Source of the DNA: Gammaproteobacteria bacterium
GTDB lineage: Bacteria; Pseudomonadota; Gammaproteobacteria; Ga0077536
Direction: 5' to 3'
Assembly: GCA_024235015.1 (NCBI GenBank)
Contig: JACKNG010000005.1
Span: 62,001 to 126,000 of the forward strand
Length of the DNA: 64,000 nucleotides
A model generated the notes under the pieces. The model did not search any database, had not been told where the DNA came from, and worked only from the letters and a program-made list of their open reading frames with translations. A program made the translations under genes and the position numbers. Positions 1-7,928 of this stretch are shown here, piece after piece. Positions within the stretch are counted from its first letter, which is position 1. Every line of letters starts with the position of its first letter.

Positions 1-169
1 ACACCGCGCCGCCCTGCGCCGAGACGACGTCGCCGAACAGGGTGATGACGAGCGAACCGGCGCGCGGCGGCGTGGCTGCGAGCAGGGTGTCGAGATGGCG
101 GGCGAGCGCTTGCTCGTCGCCGGCCAGCGCTGCACTGCCCGCCCGGCGCGTGCCTAGCGGGGCGGCCAT
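1..169 (-). CDS. paaX: PaaX-type transcriptional repressor, N-terminal part (runs off window)
   Basis: The 56 visible residues run to the window edge. They contain a stretch reading RAGSLVITLFGDVVSAQGG, which resembles the start of the winged-helix domain of PaaX repressors (SLI-x-(T/S)LYGD-x3-x-RGG pattern). PaaX proteins repress phenylacetate catabolic genes and are released by phenylacetyl-CoA. The gene lies 174 bp downstream of paaE on the same strand, so it may be carried by the paa transcript or have its own promoter in the gap. An ATG start is at the right-hand end. The effector domain is outside the window, so the call rests on a short match plus context. Confidence 0.7.
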   Translation of the reverse strand, partial: MAAPLGTRRAGSAALAGDEQALARHLDTLLAATPPRAGSLVITLFGDVVSAQGGAV

Positions 170-343
170 CGCCGCCTGCGTCCGGTGGGCTGTCCTGCCA
201 TCGACATTCGGGGCTCGCTGGTTTCTCGGCCGCTGTCGTTCGTTGCTCGTCGCTCACGGGCCAGGCACGCGGACCACGCCTCGCGGGGCGTCTCGCGACA
301 GAAGTCCCGCGCGATTCGTCCCGCTCGATGGCGGCCCGGCAGA

Positions 344-1438
344 CTACACGGCGCGATCGAAATCGACCGTGACCTCGTCGCTGACCGGGTGGGCCTGGCA
401 GGTGAGCACGTAGCCGGCGGCGACCTCGTCGGCGTCCAGCGCATGACAGAGGTCCATCTCGACCTCGCCCGCGGTCACCCGCGCCTTGCAGGTCGCGCAG
501 GCGCCGCCCTTGCAGGCGTAGGGCAGGTCGACGCCGGCATCGAGCGCGGCGTCGAGGATGTTCTCGCCATCCGGGCTCAGATCGAGCTGCGTGGCGCGGC
601 CATCGACCCGCACCGTGACCCGGCTGGTCCGGCCGCCGAACCTGCGCGCCCGCTCGTGGTGGCGCGCGACCGCCGCCGCGGCGTCCTCGGCACTGGCGCC
701 GAACAGCTCGTAGTGGATGCGCGCCTCGTCGATGCCGCTGGCACGCAGTCCCCGCGAGACTTCCGAGATCATGCCTTCCGGCCCGCACAGGAAGAACTCG
801 TCGACGGCGGCGAGATCGAGCAGGTTGCGACACAGCGCCGCGCCCTTGCGATTGTCGATACGGCCGTTGAGGATGTCGGTGTCACGCTCCTCGCGGCTGA
901 GCACGTGGATCAGCTGGAAGCGCGCCATGTAGCGGTTCTTCAGGCGTTCGAGCTCCTCGCGGAACATGATGCTGGCGACGCGCTGGTTACCGAACAGCAG
1001 GGTCACCTGGCTGTCCGGTTCGCGTGCCAGCACCGACTTGACGATCGACAGGATCGGCGTGATACCGCTGCCGGCGGCGATACACAGGTAGTTGCGCGCT
1101 CGTGTCGGGTCCAGCGCACTGGTGAAGCTGCCCTCCGGCGCCATCACCTCGACGACGTCGCCAACGGCGAGCTGCTCGTTGGCGAAGGTCGAGAAGCGCC
1201 CGCCTGGCACTGCCTTGATCGCGACGTCCAACCCGGGCTCGTCGACGCCACTGCAGATCGAGTAGGAGCGGCGCACGTCCTCGCCGTCGATCTCGCGACG
1301 CAGGGTCAGGTACTGGCCGTGCTGGAAGCGGAAACGCTCGCCGAGTTCGGCGGGAACGTCGAAACTCAGGCACACGGCATCATCGGTGAGACGGCGCACG
1401 CGCGACACGGTCAGGGGATGAAACTCGTTCACAGGCAT
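344..1438 (-). CDS. paaE: Phenylacetyl-CoA 1,2-epoxidase reductase subunit PaaE
   Basis: This 364-aa protein is the reductase of the phenylacetyl-CoA epoxidase complex and passes electrons from NAD(P)H to the di-iron subunit PaaA. The FAD-binding signature RSYSICS is near residue 57, the nucleotide-binding GSGITPILSI near 115, and FLCGPEGM follows. The C-terminal ferredoxin domain carries CKGGACATC plus a later cysteine, the plant-type 2Fe-2S pattern. Length matches the family. The ATG at the right end overlaps the paaD stop by 10 bp. The open frame extends further upstream, but that part is only antisense-like shadow of paaC and paaD. Confidence 0.95.
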   Translation of the reverse strand: MPVNEFHPLTVSRVRRLTDDAVCLSFDVPAELGERFRFQHGQYLTLRREIDGEDVRRSYSICSGVDEPGLDVAIKAVPGGRFSTFANEQLAVGDVVEVMAPEGSFTSALDPTRARNYLCIAAGSGITPILSIVKSVLAREPDSQVTLLFGNQRVASIMFREELERLKNRYMARFQLIHVLSREERDTDILNGRIDNRKGAALCRNLLDLAAVDEFFLCGPEGMISEVSRGLRASGIDEARIHYELFGASAEDAAAAVARHHERARRFGGRTSRVTVRVDGRATQLDLSPDGENILDAALDAGVDLPYACKGGACATCKARVTAGEVEMDLCHALDADEVAAGYVLTCQAHPVSDEVTVDFDRAV

Positions 1439-1926
1439 TTGAAGTAGTCGAAGGGCTCGAGACAGGCCCGGCACCGGTAGAGGGCCTTGCAGGCCGTGGA
1501 TCCGAATTCGCTGACCAGCTCGGTGTCGCTGCTGCGACAGCGCGGACAGGCCACCGCCGCGCCGTGCAGGCGCAACACGTTCTTGTCGCTGCTGGCCTCC
1601 ACCGGCGGCGCGATGCCGACTTCGAGCAGCTTGCGCCGCGCCGCCGGGGTCAACCAGTCGGTGGTCCAGGCCGGCGCCAGGCGGGTTTCGACGACGACGT
1701 CGGCGTAACCGGCGGCCGCCAGCGTCGCGCGGACGTCGCCTTCGATCGCATGCATGGCGGGGCAGCCACTGTAGGTCGGCGTGATCACCACGTGCACGCG
1801 GCCGTCCTCGACGCGGACCTCGCGCAGGATGCCGAGGTCGGCGATGGTCAGGATCGGGATCTCGGGGTCGCGTACCGCTTCGAGCGCGGCGCGCACCCCG
1901 GCCACGCACGCGACCGCCACGCTCAC
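1429..1926 (-). CDS. paaD: Phenylacetate degradation protein PaaD (Fe-S assembly-like)
   Basis: A 165-aa protein with the PaaD/MIP18-type domain: VRDPEIPILTIADLGI near the N-terminus and TPTYSGCPAM in the middle. The C-terminal zinc-ribbon-like part has CPRC and CRAC motifs. PaaD is thought to help mature the iron centre of the epoxidase rather than to catalyse. I chose the GTG whose last bases overlap the paaC stop (GTGA), since an in-frame GTG precedes it by one codon and no ATG fits the family length. It sits inside the tight paaABCDE operon. Confidence 0.93.
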   Translation of the reverse strand: MSVAVACVAGVRAALEAVRDPEIPILTIADLGILREVRVEDGRVHVVITPTYSGCPAMHAIEGDVRATLAAAGYADVVVETRLAPAWTTDWLTPAARRKLLEVGIAPPVEASSDKNVLRLHGAAVACPRCRSSDTELVSEFGSTACKALYRCRACLEPFDYFKCL

Positions 1927-2675
1927 CACTGCTGGCCCGGGTAGGCCCGCTGGACGAACTGCAGCTCGGCGAGCAGACGCCCCATGTGTTCGGTGTGACG
2001 GCCGGCGCGTCCGCCCTCGGCCTGCCAGTCGTCCGCGGGCACGGTGAGCCCGGCCTCGGCGAGCCGCGCCAGCACGTCCGCTTCCCAGCGCGTGCGCAGG
2101 GTGGCGAGATCGGGCGCCACGCCGGCCTCCAGCATGGCCGAGTCGACCGCATCCGGGGTGAACAGTTCGGCGGTGTAGCCCCACAGCTCGTCGAGCGCGG
2201 CCTGGCAGCGCGCGTTGCTCTCGGCGGTCCCGTCGCCGAGGCGCAGCACCCAGTCGCCGCTGCGCCGTGCGTGGTAGGCCGCTTCCTTCACCGCCTTGGC
2301 GGCAATGGCGGCGAGTTCGTCGTCGCGCGATTCCGTCAGCGCCGCGTACAGGTGGCGGTGGTAGACGTCGAGCAGGTACTGGCGCACCAGGGTGAAGCCG
2401 TAATCACCGTTCGGCAGCTCGCACATGAGGAAATTGCCGAACTCGCGCTCGTCGCGCAGGTAGGCCAGCGCGTCCTCGTCGCGGCCACGCCCCTCGAGGC
2501 GACCGGCGTGGCTGTAGAGCATGCGCGCGCGGCCGATGAGGTCGAGCGCGGTGTTGGCCATGGCGATGTCTTCTTCGAGAAAGGGGCTGTGGCCACACCA
2601 TTCGGACAGGCGTTGCCCGAGCACCAGCGCGTTGTCGCCGAGGCGCAGGACGTAGGTGAAGTGGGCGTCGCTCAC
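1923..2675 (-). CDS. paaC: Phenylacetyl-CoA epoxidase structural subunit PaaC
   Basis: A 250-aa ferritin-like, non-catalytic partner of PaaA. Recognisable stretches are LRLGDNALVLGQRLSEW near the start, ALDLIGRARML near residue 43 and GDYGFTLVRQYL near residue 90. PaaA and PaaC form the core heterodimer that binds phenylacetyl-CoA. The start codon overlaps the paaB stop by 4 bp, and its stop overlaps the PaaD start, so translation of the operon is probably coupled. Confidence 0.95.
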   Translation of the reverse strand: MSDAHFTYVLRLGDNALVLGQRLSEWCGHSPFLEEDIAMANTALDLIGRARMLYSHAGRLEGRGRDEDALAYLRDEREFGNFLMCELPNGDYGFTLVRQYLLDVYHRHLYAALTESRDDELAAIAAKAVKEAAYHARRSGDWVLRLGDGTAESNARCQAALDELWGYTAELFTPDAVDSAMLEAGVAPDLATLRTRWEADVLARLAEAGLTVPADDWQAEGGRAGRHTEHMGRLLAELQFVQRAYPGQQW

Positions 2676-2956
2676 AGCTTGAGGTCTTCCGGCACGTCGT
2701 AGAAGGTGGGATGGCGGTAGACCTTGTCCTCGGCCGGGTCGAAGAATGCGCCCTCGTCTTCGAACTGGCTGGCGTGGATGTCGCTCGACTTCACCACCCA
2801 GATGCTCACGCCTTCCTGGCGGCGGGTGTAGGTGTCACGCGCGGCCAGCAGCGCCTGTTCGGCATCGGCCGCGTGCAGGCTGCCGATGTGCTTGTGGTCG
2901 AGGCCACGGCGGCTGCGTACGAAGACTTCCCACAGCGGCAGGTGTCGTTGACTCAT
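2672..2956 (-). CDS. paaB: Phenylacetyl-CoA epoxidase subunit PaaB
   Basis: A 94-aa protein matching the small PaaB subunit, which bridges PaaAC heterodimers in the epoxidase. The N-terminal WEVFVRSRRGLDHKHIGSLHA and the IWVVKS stretch are typical of the family. The ATG at the right end is preceded by a GGAGG-like site, and the gene follows paaA after 10 bp. The longer open frame upstream is a shadow of paaA. Confidence 0.95.
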   Translation of the reverse strand: MSQRHLPLWEVFVRSRRGLDHKHIGSLHAADAEQALLAARDTYTRRQEGVSIWVVKSSDIHASQFEDEGAFFDPAEDKVYRHPTFYDVPEDLKL

Positions 2957-2966
2957 CGCTCCTCCC

Positions 2967-3923
2967 TCAGGCAGCGGCGCCGGCCGCGCGGCGGTTGTGT
3001 TTCTCGGCATGTGCGAGCATGGCCTCGCGCACCCAGGCGCCGTCTTCGTGGGCGCGACGGCGGTCGCGCATGCGGCTGCGGTTGCACGGGCCGTTACCGC
3101 CCAGTACGCGCTGGAACTCGTCCCAGTCGATCTCACCGAAGTCGTAGTGACCACGCGCCTCGTTCCAGCGCAACTCGGGGTCGGGGATGGTGAGACCGAT
3201 GCGCGCGGCCTGCTCGACCGTCTGGTCGACGAACTTCTGGCGCAGCTCGTCATTCGATTGGCGCTTGATCTTCCATTGCATCGACTGCTGGGTATGCGCC
3301 GAGTCGGCATCGTGCGGGCCGAACATCATCAACGTCGGCCACCACCAGCGATCGAGGGCGTCCTGCGCCATCGCCTGCTGCTCGGGCGAACCCTGGGCCA
3401 GGGTCTGCATGATTTCGTAGCCCTGGCGCTGGTGGAAACTCTCTTCCTTGCAGATACGCACCATGGCGCGCGCATAGGGGCCATACGACGTGCGGCAGAG
3501 CGAGATCTGGTTGACGATGGCGGCGCCGTCGACCAGCCAGCCGATGGCGCCGACGTCGGCCCAGGACAGCGTCGGGTAGTTGAAGATGCTGGCGTACTTG
3601 GCGCGCCCCTCGAGGAGGTCGTCGAGCATCTCTTCGCGCGAGGTGCCGAGCGTTTCGGCGGCGCTGTAGAGGTAGAGGCCATGACCGGCCTCGTCCTGCA
3701 CCTTGGCCAGCAGGATGGCCTTGCGGCGCAGGCTCGGCGCGCGCGTGATCCAGTTGCCCTCGGGCAACTGGCCGACGACTTCGGAATGGGCATGCTGGGA
3801 AATCTGGCGGACGAGGTTGCGCCGGTATTTTTCCGGCATCCAGTCACGCGGTTCGATCTTCTCGTCGGCCGCGATGACGGCGTCGAAGCGGGCTTGTTCG
3901 TCGTGCGGGGCAGGTGTCGCCAT
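2967..3923 (-). CDS. paaA: Phenylacetyl-CoA epoxidase catalytic subunit PaaA
   Basis: A 318-aa di-iron oxygenase subunit that epoxidises the ring of phenylacetyl-CoA, the committing step of aerobic phenylacetate breakdown. Iron-binding ExxH motifs are visible as EAGH and EESFH, together with the family stretch EPRDWMPEKYRRNL near residue 27. I chose the ATG giving MATPAPHDEQ, which has a GAGG site upstream; a longer frame adds 13 residues without support. It is the first gene of the operon and reads away from an AT-rich region with an inverted repeat. The later pathway genes paaG, paaZ, paaJ and paaK are not in this window. Confidence 0.96.
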   Translation of the reverse strand: MATPAPHDEQARFDAVIAADEKIEPRDWMPEKYRRNLVRQISQHAHSEVVGQLPEGNWITRAPSLRRKAILLAKVQDEAGHGLYLYSAAETLGTSREEMLDDLLEGRAKYASIFNYPTLSWADVGAIGWLVDGAAIVNQISLCRTSYGPYARAMVRICKEESFHQRQGYEIMQTLAQGSPEQQAMAQDALDRWWWPTLMMFGPHDADSAHTQQSMQWKIKRQSNDELRQKFVDQTVEQAARIGLTIPDPELRWNEARGHYDFGEIDWDEFQRVLGGNGPCNRSRMRDRRRAHEDGAWVREAMLAHAEKHNRRAAGAAA

Positions 3924-3980
3924 GCTGAGACCTCGTCCGGGAATGGGAAGCACCGGCGGCATGCCGCGGCAGGCGAAGTA

Positions 3981-4015
3981 TTACATAAAATATCTTGATG
4001 TCCATATTTTTGTAA
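3981..4015. promoter_or_regulatory. Inverted repeat in the paaA / luciferase-like divergent promoter
   Basis: The arms TTACATAAAATAT (3981-3993) and ATATTTTTGTAA (4004-4015) are complementary apart from one extra base, with a 10-bp spacer. They sit in the only AT-rich patch of this GC-rich locus, 58 bp from the paaA start and 100 bp from the divergent gene. Size, symmetry and position fit an operator or an operator overlapping both promoters. PaaX, encoded downstream of paaE, is the natural candidate to bind it, but I infer this from location only. Confidence 0.6.
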
Positions 4016-4114
4016 CACCAAAACCTCGCTGCTGCCCCGCGCGACTACCCAGGCCGGGTACGAATGGCGATACTGCGGCCCGCCCCGCTCCATGCAGCCC
4101 AGGAGATCTCGTCC

Positions 4115-5023
4115 ATGGCAACCCAGCTACCGGCCATCGGCCTGGTGGCGGTCCCCGGCCGTCGCCGCCGCACCGTCGACCTCGCGCGTGAAATCGAACA
4201 ACGTGGTTTCAGCGGGATCTACTGCCCCAGCCTCGGCGACGGCGTGGCCCTCTGCGAGGCCCTGGCGCTGGTCACCGAACGGATTCCCTTCGGCACCGCG
4301 ATCGCCCCGATCTATTACCGCCAGCCGGAGGACTACGCGCAGACGGTGAGTTTCATCCACGAGGTCTCGGGTGGCCGCTTCCGCTTCGGCATCGGCGTCG
4401 CCCATGCACCGTCGCTGGCACGCCGCGGCCTCGCCGCCGGCCGTCCGCTGGCCGACACCCGCGAATTCGTCCAGCGCCTGCGCGCGACCGAGGGTGCCGG
4501 CGAACTGCCGCCGGTGGTGCTCGCCACCCTGCGCCGGCGCATGACCGCGCTGGCCGGCGAGATCGGCGACGGCCTGGTGTTCGCCAACGCTGCGCGCAGC
4601 CACATGGGTTTCTCGCTCGCCGCCCTGCCGGCAGCCCGGACCAGCGCCCCGGACTTCCTCGTCGCCAACATGATCCCGACCTGCGTCGACGACGATCTCG
4701 ACGCCGCGCGCGCGGTCAACCGCCGCACCCTGTCGTCCTACGCCCTGCTGCCGAACTACCGCAACTACTGGCGCGAAGCGGGTTACGGCGAGGAGATGGA
4801 CGCCGTCGAACGCTGCATCGCCGAGGGCCGCACCGAGCACATCGGGCCCTGCCTGTCCGACCAGTGGCTCGACGACACCACCATCGCCGGGCCAGCGTCA
4901 CGGGTGCGCGAGGAAGTCGAGAAATGGTATGCGGCCGGCGTGTCGACGCCGATCCTGGTGCCGAGCTCGGCCCGCGGCGGGCAGCTCAAGGCCTTCGAGG
5001 AACTGTTCGCCGTCTTCGCCTGA
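4115..5023 (+). CDS. Luciferase-like (LLM class) flavin/F420 oxidoreductase
   Basis: A 302-aa TIM-barrel-type protein of the bacterial luciferase-like superfamily. Family stretches include GFSGIYCPSL near residue 33, PFGTAIAPIYYRQPEDYAQT near 60-80 and GGRFRFGIGVAH near 90, the usual strand/helix pattern around the flavin pocket. Substrate and cofactor (FMN or F420) cannot be read from the sequence. The start is the ATG with AGGAG 9 bp upstream. It is divergent from paaA and shares its promoter region, so co-regulation with phenylacetate degradation is possible. A longer in-frame start lacks a good ribosome site. Confidence 0.8.
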   Translation: MATQLPAIGLVAVPGRRRRTVDLAREIEQRGFSGIYCPSLGDGVALCEALALVTERIPFGTAIAPIYYRQPEDYAQTVSFIHEVSGGRFRFGIGVAHAPSLARRGLAAGRPLADTREFVQRLRATEGAGELPPVVLATLRRRMTALAGEIGDGLVFANAARSHMGFSLAALPAARTSAPDFLVANMIPTCVDDDLDAARAVNRRTLSSYALLPNYRNYWREAGYGEEMDAVERCIAEGRTEHIGPCLSDQWLDDTTIAGPASRVREEVEKWYAAGVSTPILVPSSARGGQLKAFEELFAVFA

Positions 5024-5035
5024 GCCACGCTTCTA

Positions 5036-5623
5036 TCAGTCGCCCTGGTCGACGCCGAGGGCAGCGCGGAAGCGATGCTGCAGCAGTGCGCCGTCGCGCG
5101 GCGGCAACACCATCGGCCCGTTGCCGGGCGCGACCTTGACCACCGCGAACAGCGGCCCGTCCGACCCGTGGATGCGTGCGCGGAGCGCGGTGACGGCGGC
5201 GAGGTCGCGCAGCGTTTCGCTCGCCGCGAGGCCCGCGCCACGGGCCACCGCGGCGAGGTCGGTGGCGGCCGCGGTATGGGTACGCTGGCCGCCGGTCTCG
5301 CCGTAGCGCTCGTTGTCGATGACGACGATGGCGAGATTGGCCGGCCGCGCCCGCGCCACCGTTGCCAGGCTGCCCAGGCCCATCAACATCTCGCCGTCGC
5401 CGGTCACCACCAGCACGCGCCGCGCCGGTTGCGCCAGGGCCAACCCCAACCCGGTCGGCACGGCCAGGCCCATGGCGCCCCACAGGTAGGCGTTGGCCGG
5501 GTCGTCGCCGGCCGCGGCCACGTCCCAGGTGGTTCCGCCGAGGCCACTGACGACCAGCAGATCGCCGCGCGCGGCCAGCAGGGCGGCGACGACGGCGCGT
5601 CGTTCGGGCAGGGCCGTGCTCAC
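5036..5623 (-). CDS. Thiamine-diphosphate decarboxylase, beta (PP-domain) subunit
   Basis: A 195-aa protein that is only the cofactor-binding half of a ThDP enzyme. It has GDGEMLMGLGSL near residue 95 and, about 25 residues later, DNERYGETGGQ, the GDG-x-N motif that binds diphosphate and magnesium. Two-chain enzymes of this layout include sulfopyruvate decarboxylase (ComDE) and phosphonopyruvate-decarboxylase-like enzymes. Its ATG overlaps the stop of the alpha gene by 4 bp (ATGA). The real substrate is unknown; no coenzyme M or phosphonate genes are visible nearby. Confidence 0.8.
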   Translation of the reverse strand: MSTALPERRAVVAALLAARGDLLVVSGLGGTTWDVAAAGDDPANAYLWGAMGLAVPTGLGLALAQPARRVLVVTGDGEMLMGLGSLATVARARPANLAIVVIDNERYGETGGQRTHTAAATDLAAVARGAGLAASETLRDLAAVTALRARIHGSDGPLFAVVKVAPGNGPMVLPPRDGALLQHRFRAALGVDQGD

Positions 5624-6150
5624 CGGGCAAAGACCTTGGCGCCGATCACGCGCTGGCCGATCAGCACCGCCACCGGCGGGCCGCCGGCGAAGGACATGCG
5701 CGCCGCCGCCTCGACCACGGGCAGGACGTCGGCGGCGGCGTCGGCCCGCAGCACCACCACGCCCAGCGCCTCCAGCACCGGCGCCACCGCCTGCCCCATC
5801 GGAACCTGCCAGGGATTGCCCTCACCCCACTCGCCGCGCATGGTGACGAGCAGGAGCAGCGGCAGCGAACAGGCACGGCTCAGCGAAGCGATGGCGTTGA
5901 CGCAATTGCCGACCCCGCTCGACTGCATCAGGACCACGGCGCGCCGGCCGCCCAGCCAGGCCCCGGCCGCCAGCCCGATGCCCTCCTCCTCGCTGGTCAG
6001 CGCCACCGCCGCGACGGCTGGATCGGCCTCGGCGAGTTCGATCAGGCGCTGGTGGCCAGCGTCCGGCACGTAGGCGACGAGATCGATGCCGCTGGCCTTC
6101 AGGGACTCGTGCAGCGCCTCGCGCCAATCGTCCGCGACCGGCGCATTCAT
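5620..6150 (-). CDS. Thiamine-diphosphate decarboxylase, alpha (Pyr-domain) subunit
   Basis: A 176-aa protein equal to the pyrimidine-binding half of a ThDP decarboxylase. The stretch SEEEGIGLAAGAWLGGRRAV near residue 53 holds the conserved glutamate that activates the cofactor; QSSGVGNCVNAIASL and MRGEWGEGNPWQVPMG match sulfopyruvate decarboxylase alpha-type proteins. It is translated first and coupled to the beta gene. The pair would form a heteromeric active site at the subunit interface and remove CO2 from a 2-oxo acid; which one is not evident. Confidence 0.8.
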   Translation of the reverse strand: MNAPVADDWREALHESLKASGIDLVAYVPDAGHQRLIELAEADPAVAAVALTSEEEGIGLAAGAWLGGRRAVVLMQSSGVGNCVNAIASLSRACSLPLLLLVTMRGEWGEGNPWQVPMGQAVAPVLEALGVVVLRADAAADVLPVVEAAARMSFAGGPPVAVLIGQRVIGAKVFAR

Positions 6151-6255
6151 GGTGAAGAAGTGCCGGCGGTGTGCGCAGCGACCGCGACCCTCGCCGACGG
6201 CAGCGTTAGAATGCGCCGCCGCGCGGTCCAACGCCGGCAGCCGCACGACCATGCC

Positions 6256-6945
6256 ATGAAACCACTGTCCAGCATCTCCGTTCGTCCCCCGCCGTTGCGT
6301 CGCCACGATTCTAGCGAGGCTTGCGTCCCGCGTGCAGGGTGGCCGCAAGGCCTCCTCGCCGCGCTGTGCGGCCTGCTCCTCGCGCTGCCCGGGGTGGCCG
6401 CCAATCCCTTGCAGCAACCCATCGACGTCCTGCGCGAGCAGGTCGCCGCCGGCATCGAAGTGCTCAAGGACCCGGCTTATGACGACCCTGCGACACACGC
6501 CGCCCAGCGCGAACGCCTGTGCGCCATCGCCAACGGGATGTTCGACGTCTACGCCTTCTCGCGCCTGGTCCTGATGGGTGGCTGGAACGATTTCGACGCG
6601 GCCGAGCAGGACGAATTCGTCAGCGTGTTCGGCGACTTCCTGTGCCGCTACTACCTGTCGCGCCTGCAGCTCTACTACGCCGACGAAGAAGTCCGCTTCG
6701 GCGCACAGGAGATGAAGTCGGACACCCAGGCAGTGGTCTCGGCGAGCGTGCTGTGGCAGGGCAACAGCATCCCGGTGGAAGTCCGCATGGGACGGCGCGC
6801 CGGACGCTGGCGCGCCTACGACATCCTGGTCGGCGGCATCAGCGCGGTGCTCGTCTACCGCGCCCAGTTCCAGCCCCTGCTGCTGACCTCCTCGCCGCGC
6901 GAGATCATCGCCGACCTGCGCCGCCGCATCGCCGAGCAGGGTTGA
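6256..6945 (+). CDS. MlaC/Ttg2D-type periplasmic phospholipid-binding protein
   Basis: A 229-aa protein with an N-terminal signal region (hydrophobic stretch LLAALCGLLLALPGVAA ending near residue 50). It is followed by an MlaC-like domain: LREQVAAGIEVL, then FSRLVLMGGWNDFDAAEQDEF near residue 100 and FLCRYYLSRLQLY. MlaC proteins shuttle phospholipids between outer and inner membrane. No mlaA, B, D, E or F is adjacent, so this is an orphan copy and its partner is unknown. The ATG used is the one directly before MKPLSS; upstream in-frame codons cover the divergent promoter region. Confidence 0.8.
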   Translation: MKPLSSISVRPPPLRRHDSSEACVPRAGWPQGLLAALCGLLLALPGVAANPLQQPIDVLREQVAAGIEVLKDPAYDDPATHAAQRERLCAIANGMFDVYAFSRLVLMGGWNDFDAAEQDEFVSVFGDFLCRYYLSRLQLYYADEEVRFGAQEMKSDTQAVVSASVLWQGNSIPVEVRMGRRAGRWRAYDILVGGISAVLVYRAQFQPLLLTSSPREIIADLRRRIAEQG

Positions 6946-7067
6946 GCGGGTAGCGGGGACACCCGCGCCGGCGCTGGCGCCACCCGCGGACGACCGTGCC
7001 GGGAACAGCGGTCGAGCGCCTGTGGAATAATCGCCGGCCACCCCGCGCCGTCCCCGGAGAGCATCCC

Positions 7068-7829
7068 ATGCCACAGACCGACCGCGTCGCCATCGTCACC
7101 GGCGCCTCGCGCGGCATCGGCCGCGCCATCGCGCTCGAACTCGCCGCACAGGGTTGCGACATCGTGCTCAACTACGCCCGGCGCGCGGACAGCGCGGCGG
7201 AAGTGGTCGAAGCCATCGAAGCCGGTGGGCGACGCGCCGTGGCCGTGCAGGCCAACATCGGCGAGCCCGCCGCCGCACAGGCACTGTGCGACGCCGCACT
7301 CAGCGCCTTCGGCCGGATCGACATCGTCGTCAACAACGCCGGGGTATCGTCCAACGAGACTTTCATCGCCGACACCCCCGAAAGCGTCTGGCGCGCGATG
7401 CTCACGACCAACCTCGACGGCGTCTACCACATGGTGCGCGCCGTCGTCCCGCACATGCGCGCGCGGCGCAGCGGGCACATCGTCAACCTGTCCTCGAACG
7501 TGACCCAGCGCATGCCGGCGACCTTCGGCCCCTACACCATCTCCAAGGTCGCGGTGGAAGCGCTCACGCGCATCCTGGCGAAGGAGGAAGGCCCGCACGG
7601 CATCCGCGTCAACGCCGTCGCGCCGGGCCCCATCATGACCGAGATGCTGGCCGGCCTGCTCGAGCACATGGGCGCGGACAAGGCCGAGGCCTTCGTGCGC
7701 TCGGTGCCGCTCGGGCGCACCGGCGAACCGCGCGAGATCGCGGCCATCGTCGCCATGCTGGTCTCCGACGTCGCCAGCTACGTCACCGGCCAGGTCGTCT
7801 ACGTCAACGGCGGCGGCCCGGGCGGCTGA
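7068..7829 (+). CDS. Short-chain dehydrogenase/reductase (FabG-like)
   Basis: A 253-aa classical SDR. It has the cofactor motif TGASRGIG near residue 12, NNAG near residue 90, catalytic serine in NLSSN and YTISK near residue 157, and a C-terminal TGQVVYVNGGG. NAD(P)-dependent oxidation or reduction of a hydroxyl/keto group is expected; the best-known similar enzymes are 3-oxoacyl-ACP reductases. It precedes a P450 gene on the same strand by 99 bp, so the two may act on the same substrate. Start is the ATG at MPQTDR. Confidence 0.9.
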   Translation: MPQTDRVAIVTGASRGIGRAIALELAAQGCDIVLNYARRADSAAEVVEAIEAGGRRAVAVQANIGEPAAAQALCDAALSAFGRIDIVVNNAGVSSNETFIADTPESVWRAMLTTNLDGVYHMVRAVVPHMRARRSGHIVNLSSNVTQRMPATFGPYTISKVAVEALTRILAKEEGPHGIRVNAVAPGPIMTEMLAGLLEHMGADKAEAFVRSVPLGRTGEPREIAAIVAMLVSDVASYVTGQVVYVNGGGPGG

Positions 7830-7928
7830 GCCCCGCGCCGTCGTCCCACTGCGCGCGGCTGCGACCACGGCCGGCGCCGCGTATAGTGGCTGCCCGCGCC
7901 ACGATGCCCCAGTCAGGAGCCGCCCGCC

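Noticed and set aside
1439..2152. Long N-terminal extension of the paaE frame
   Set aside because: It is a GC-rich shadow of paaC and paaD; the paaE family start is at 1438 and the extension is Arg/Pro-rich without domains.
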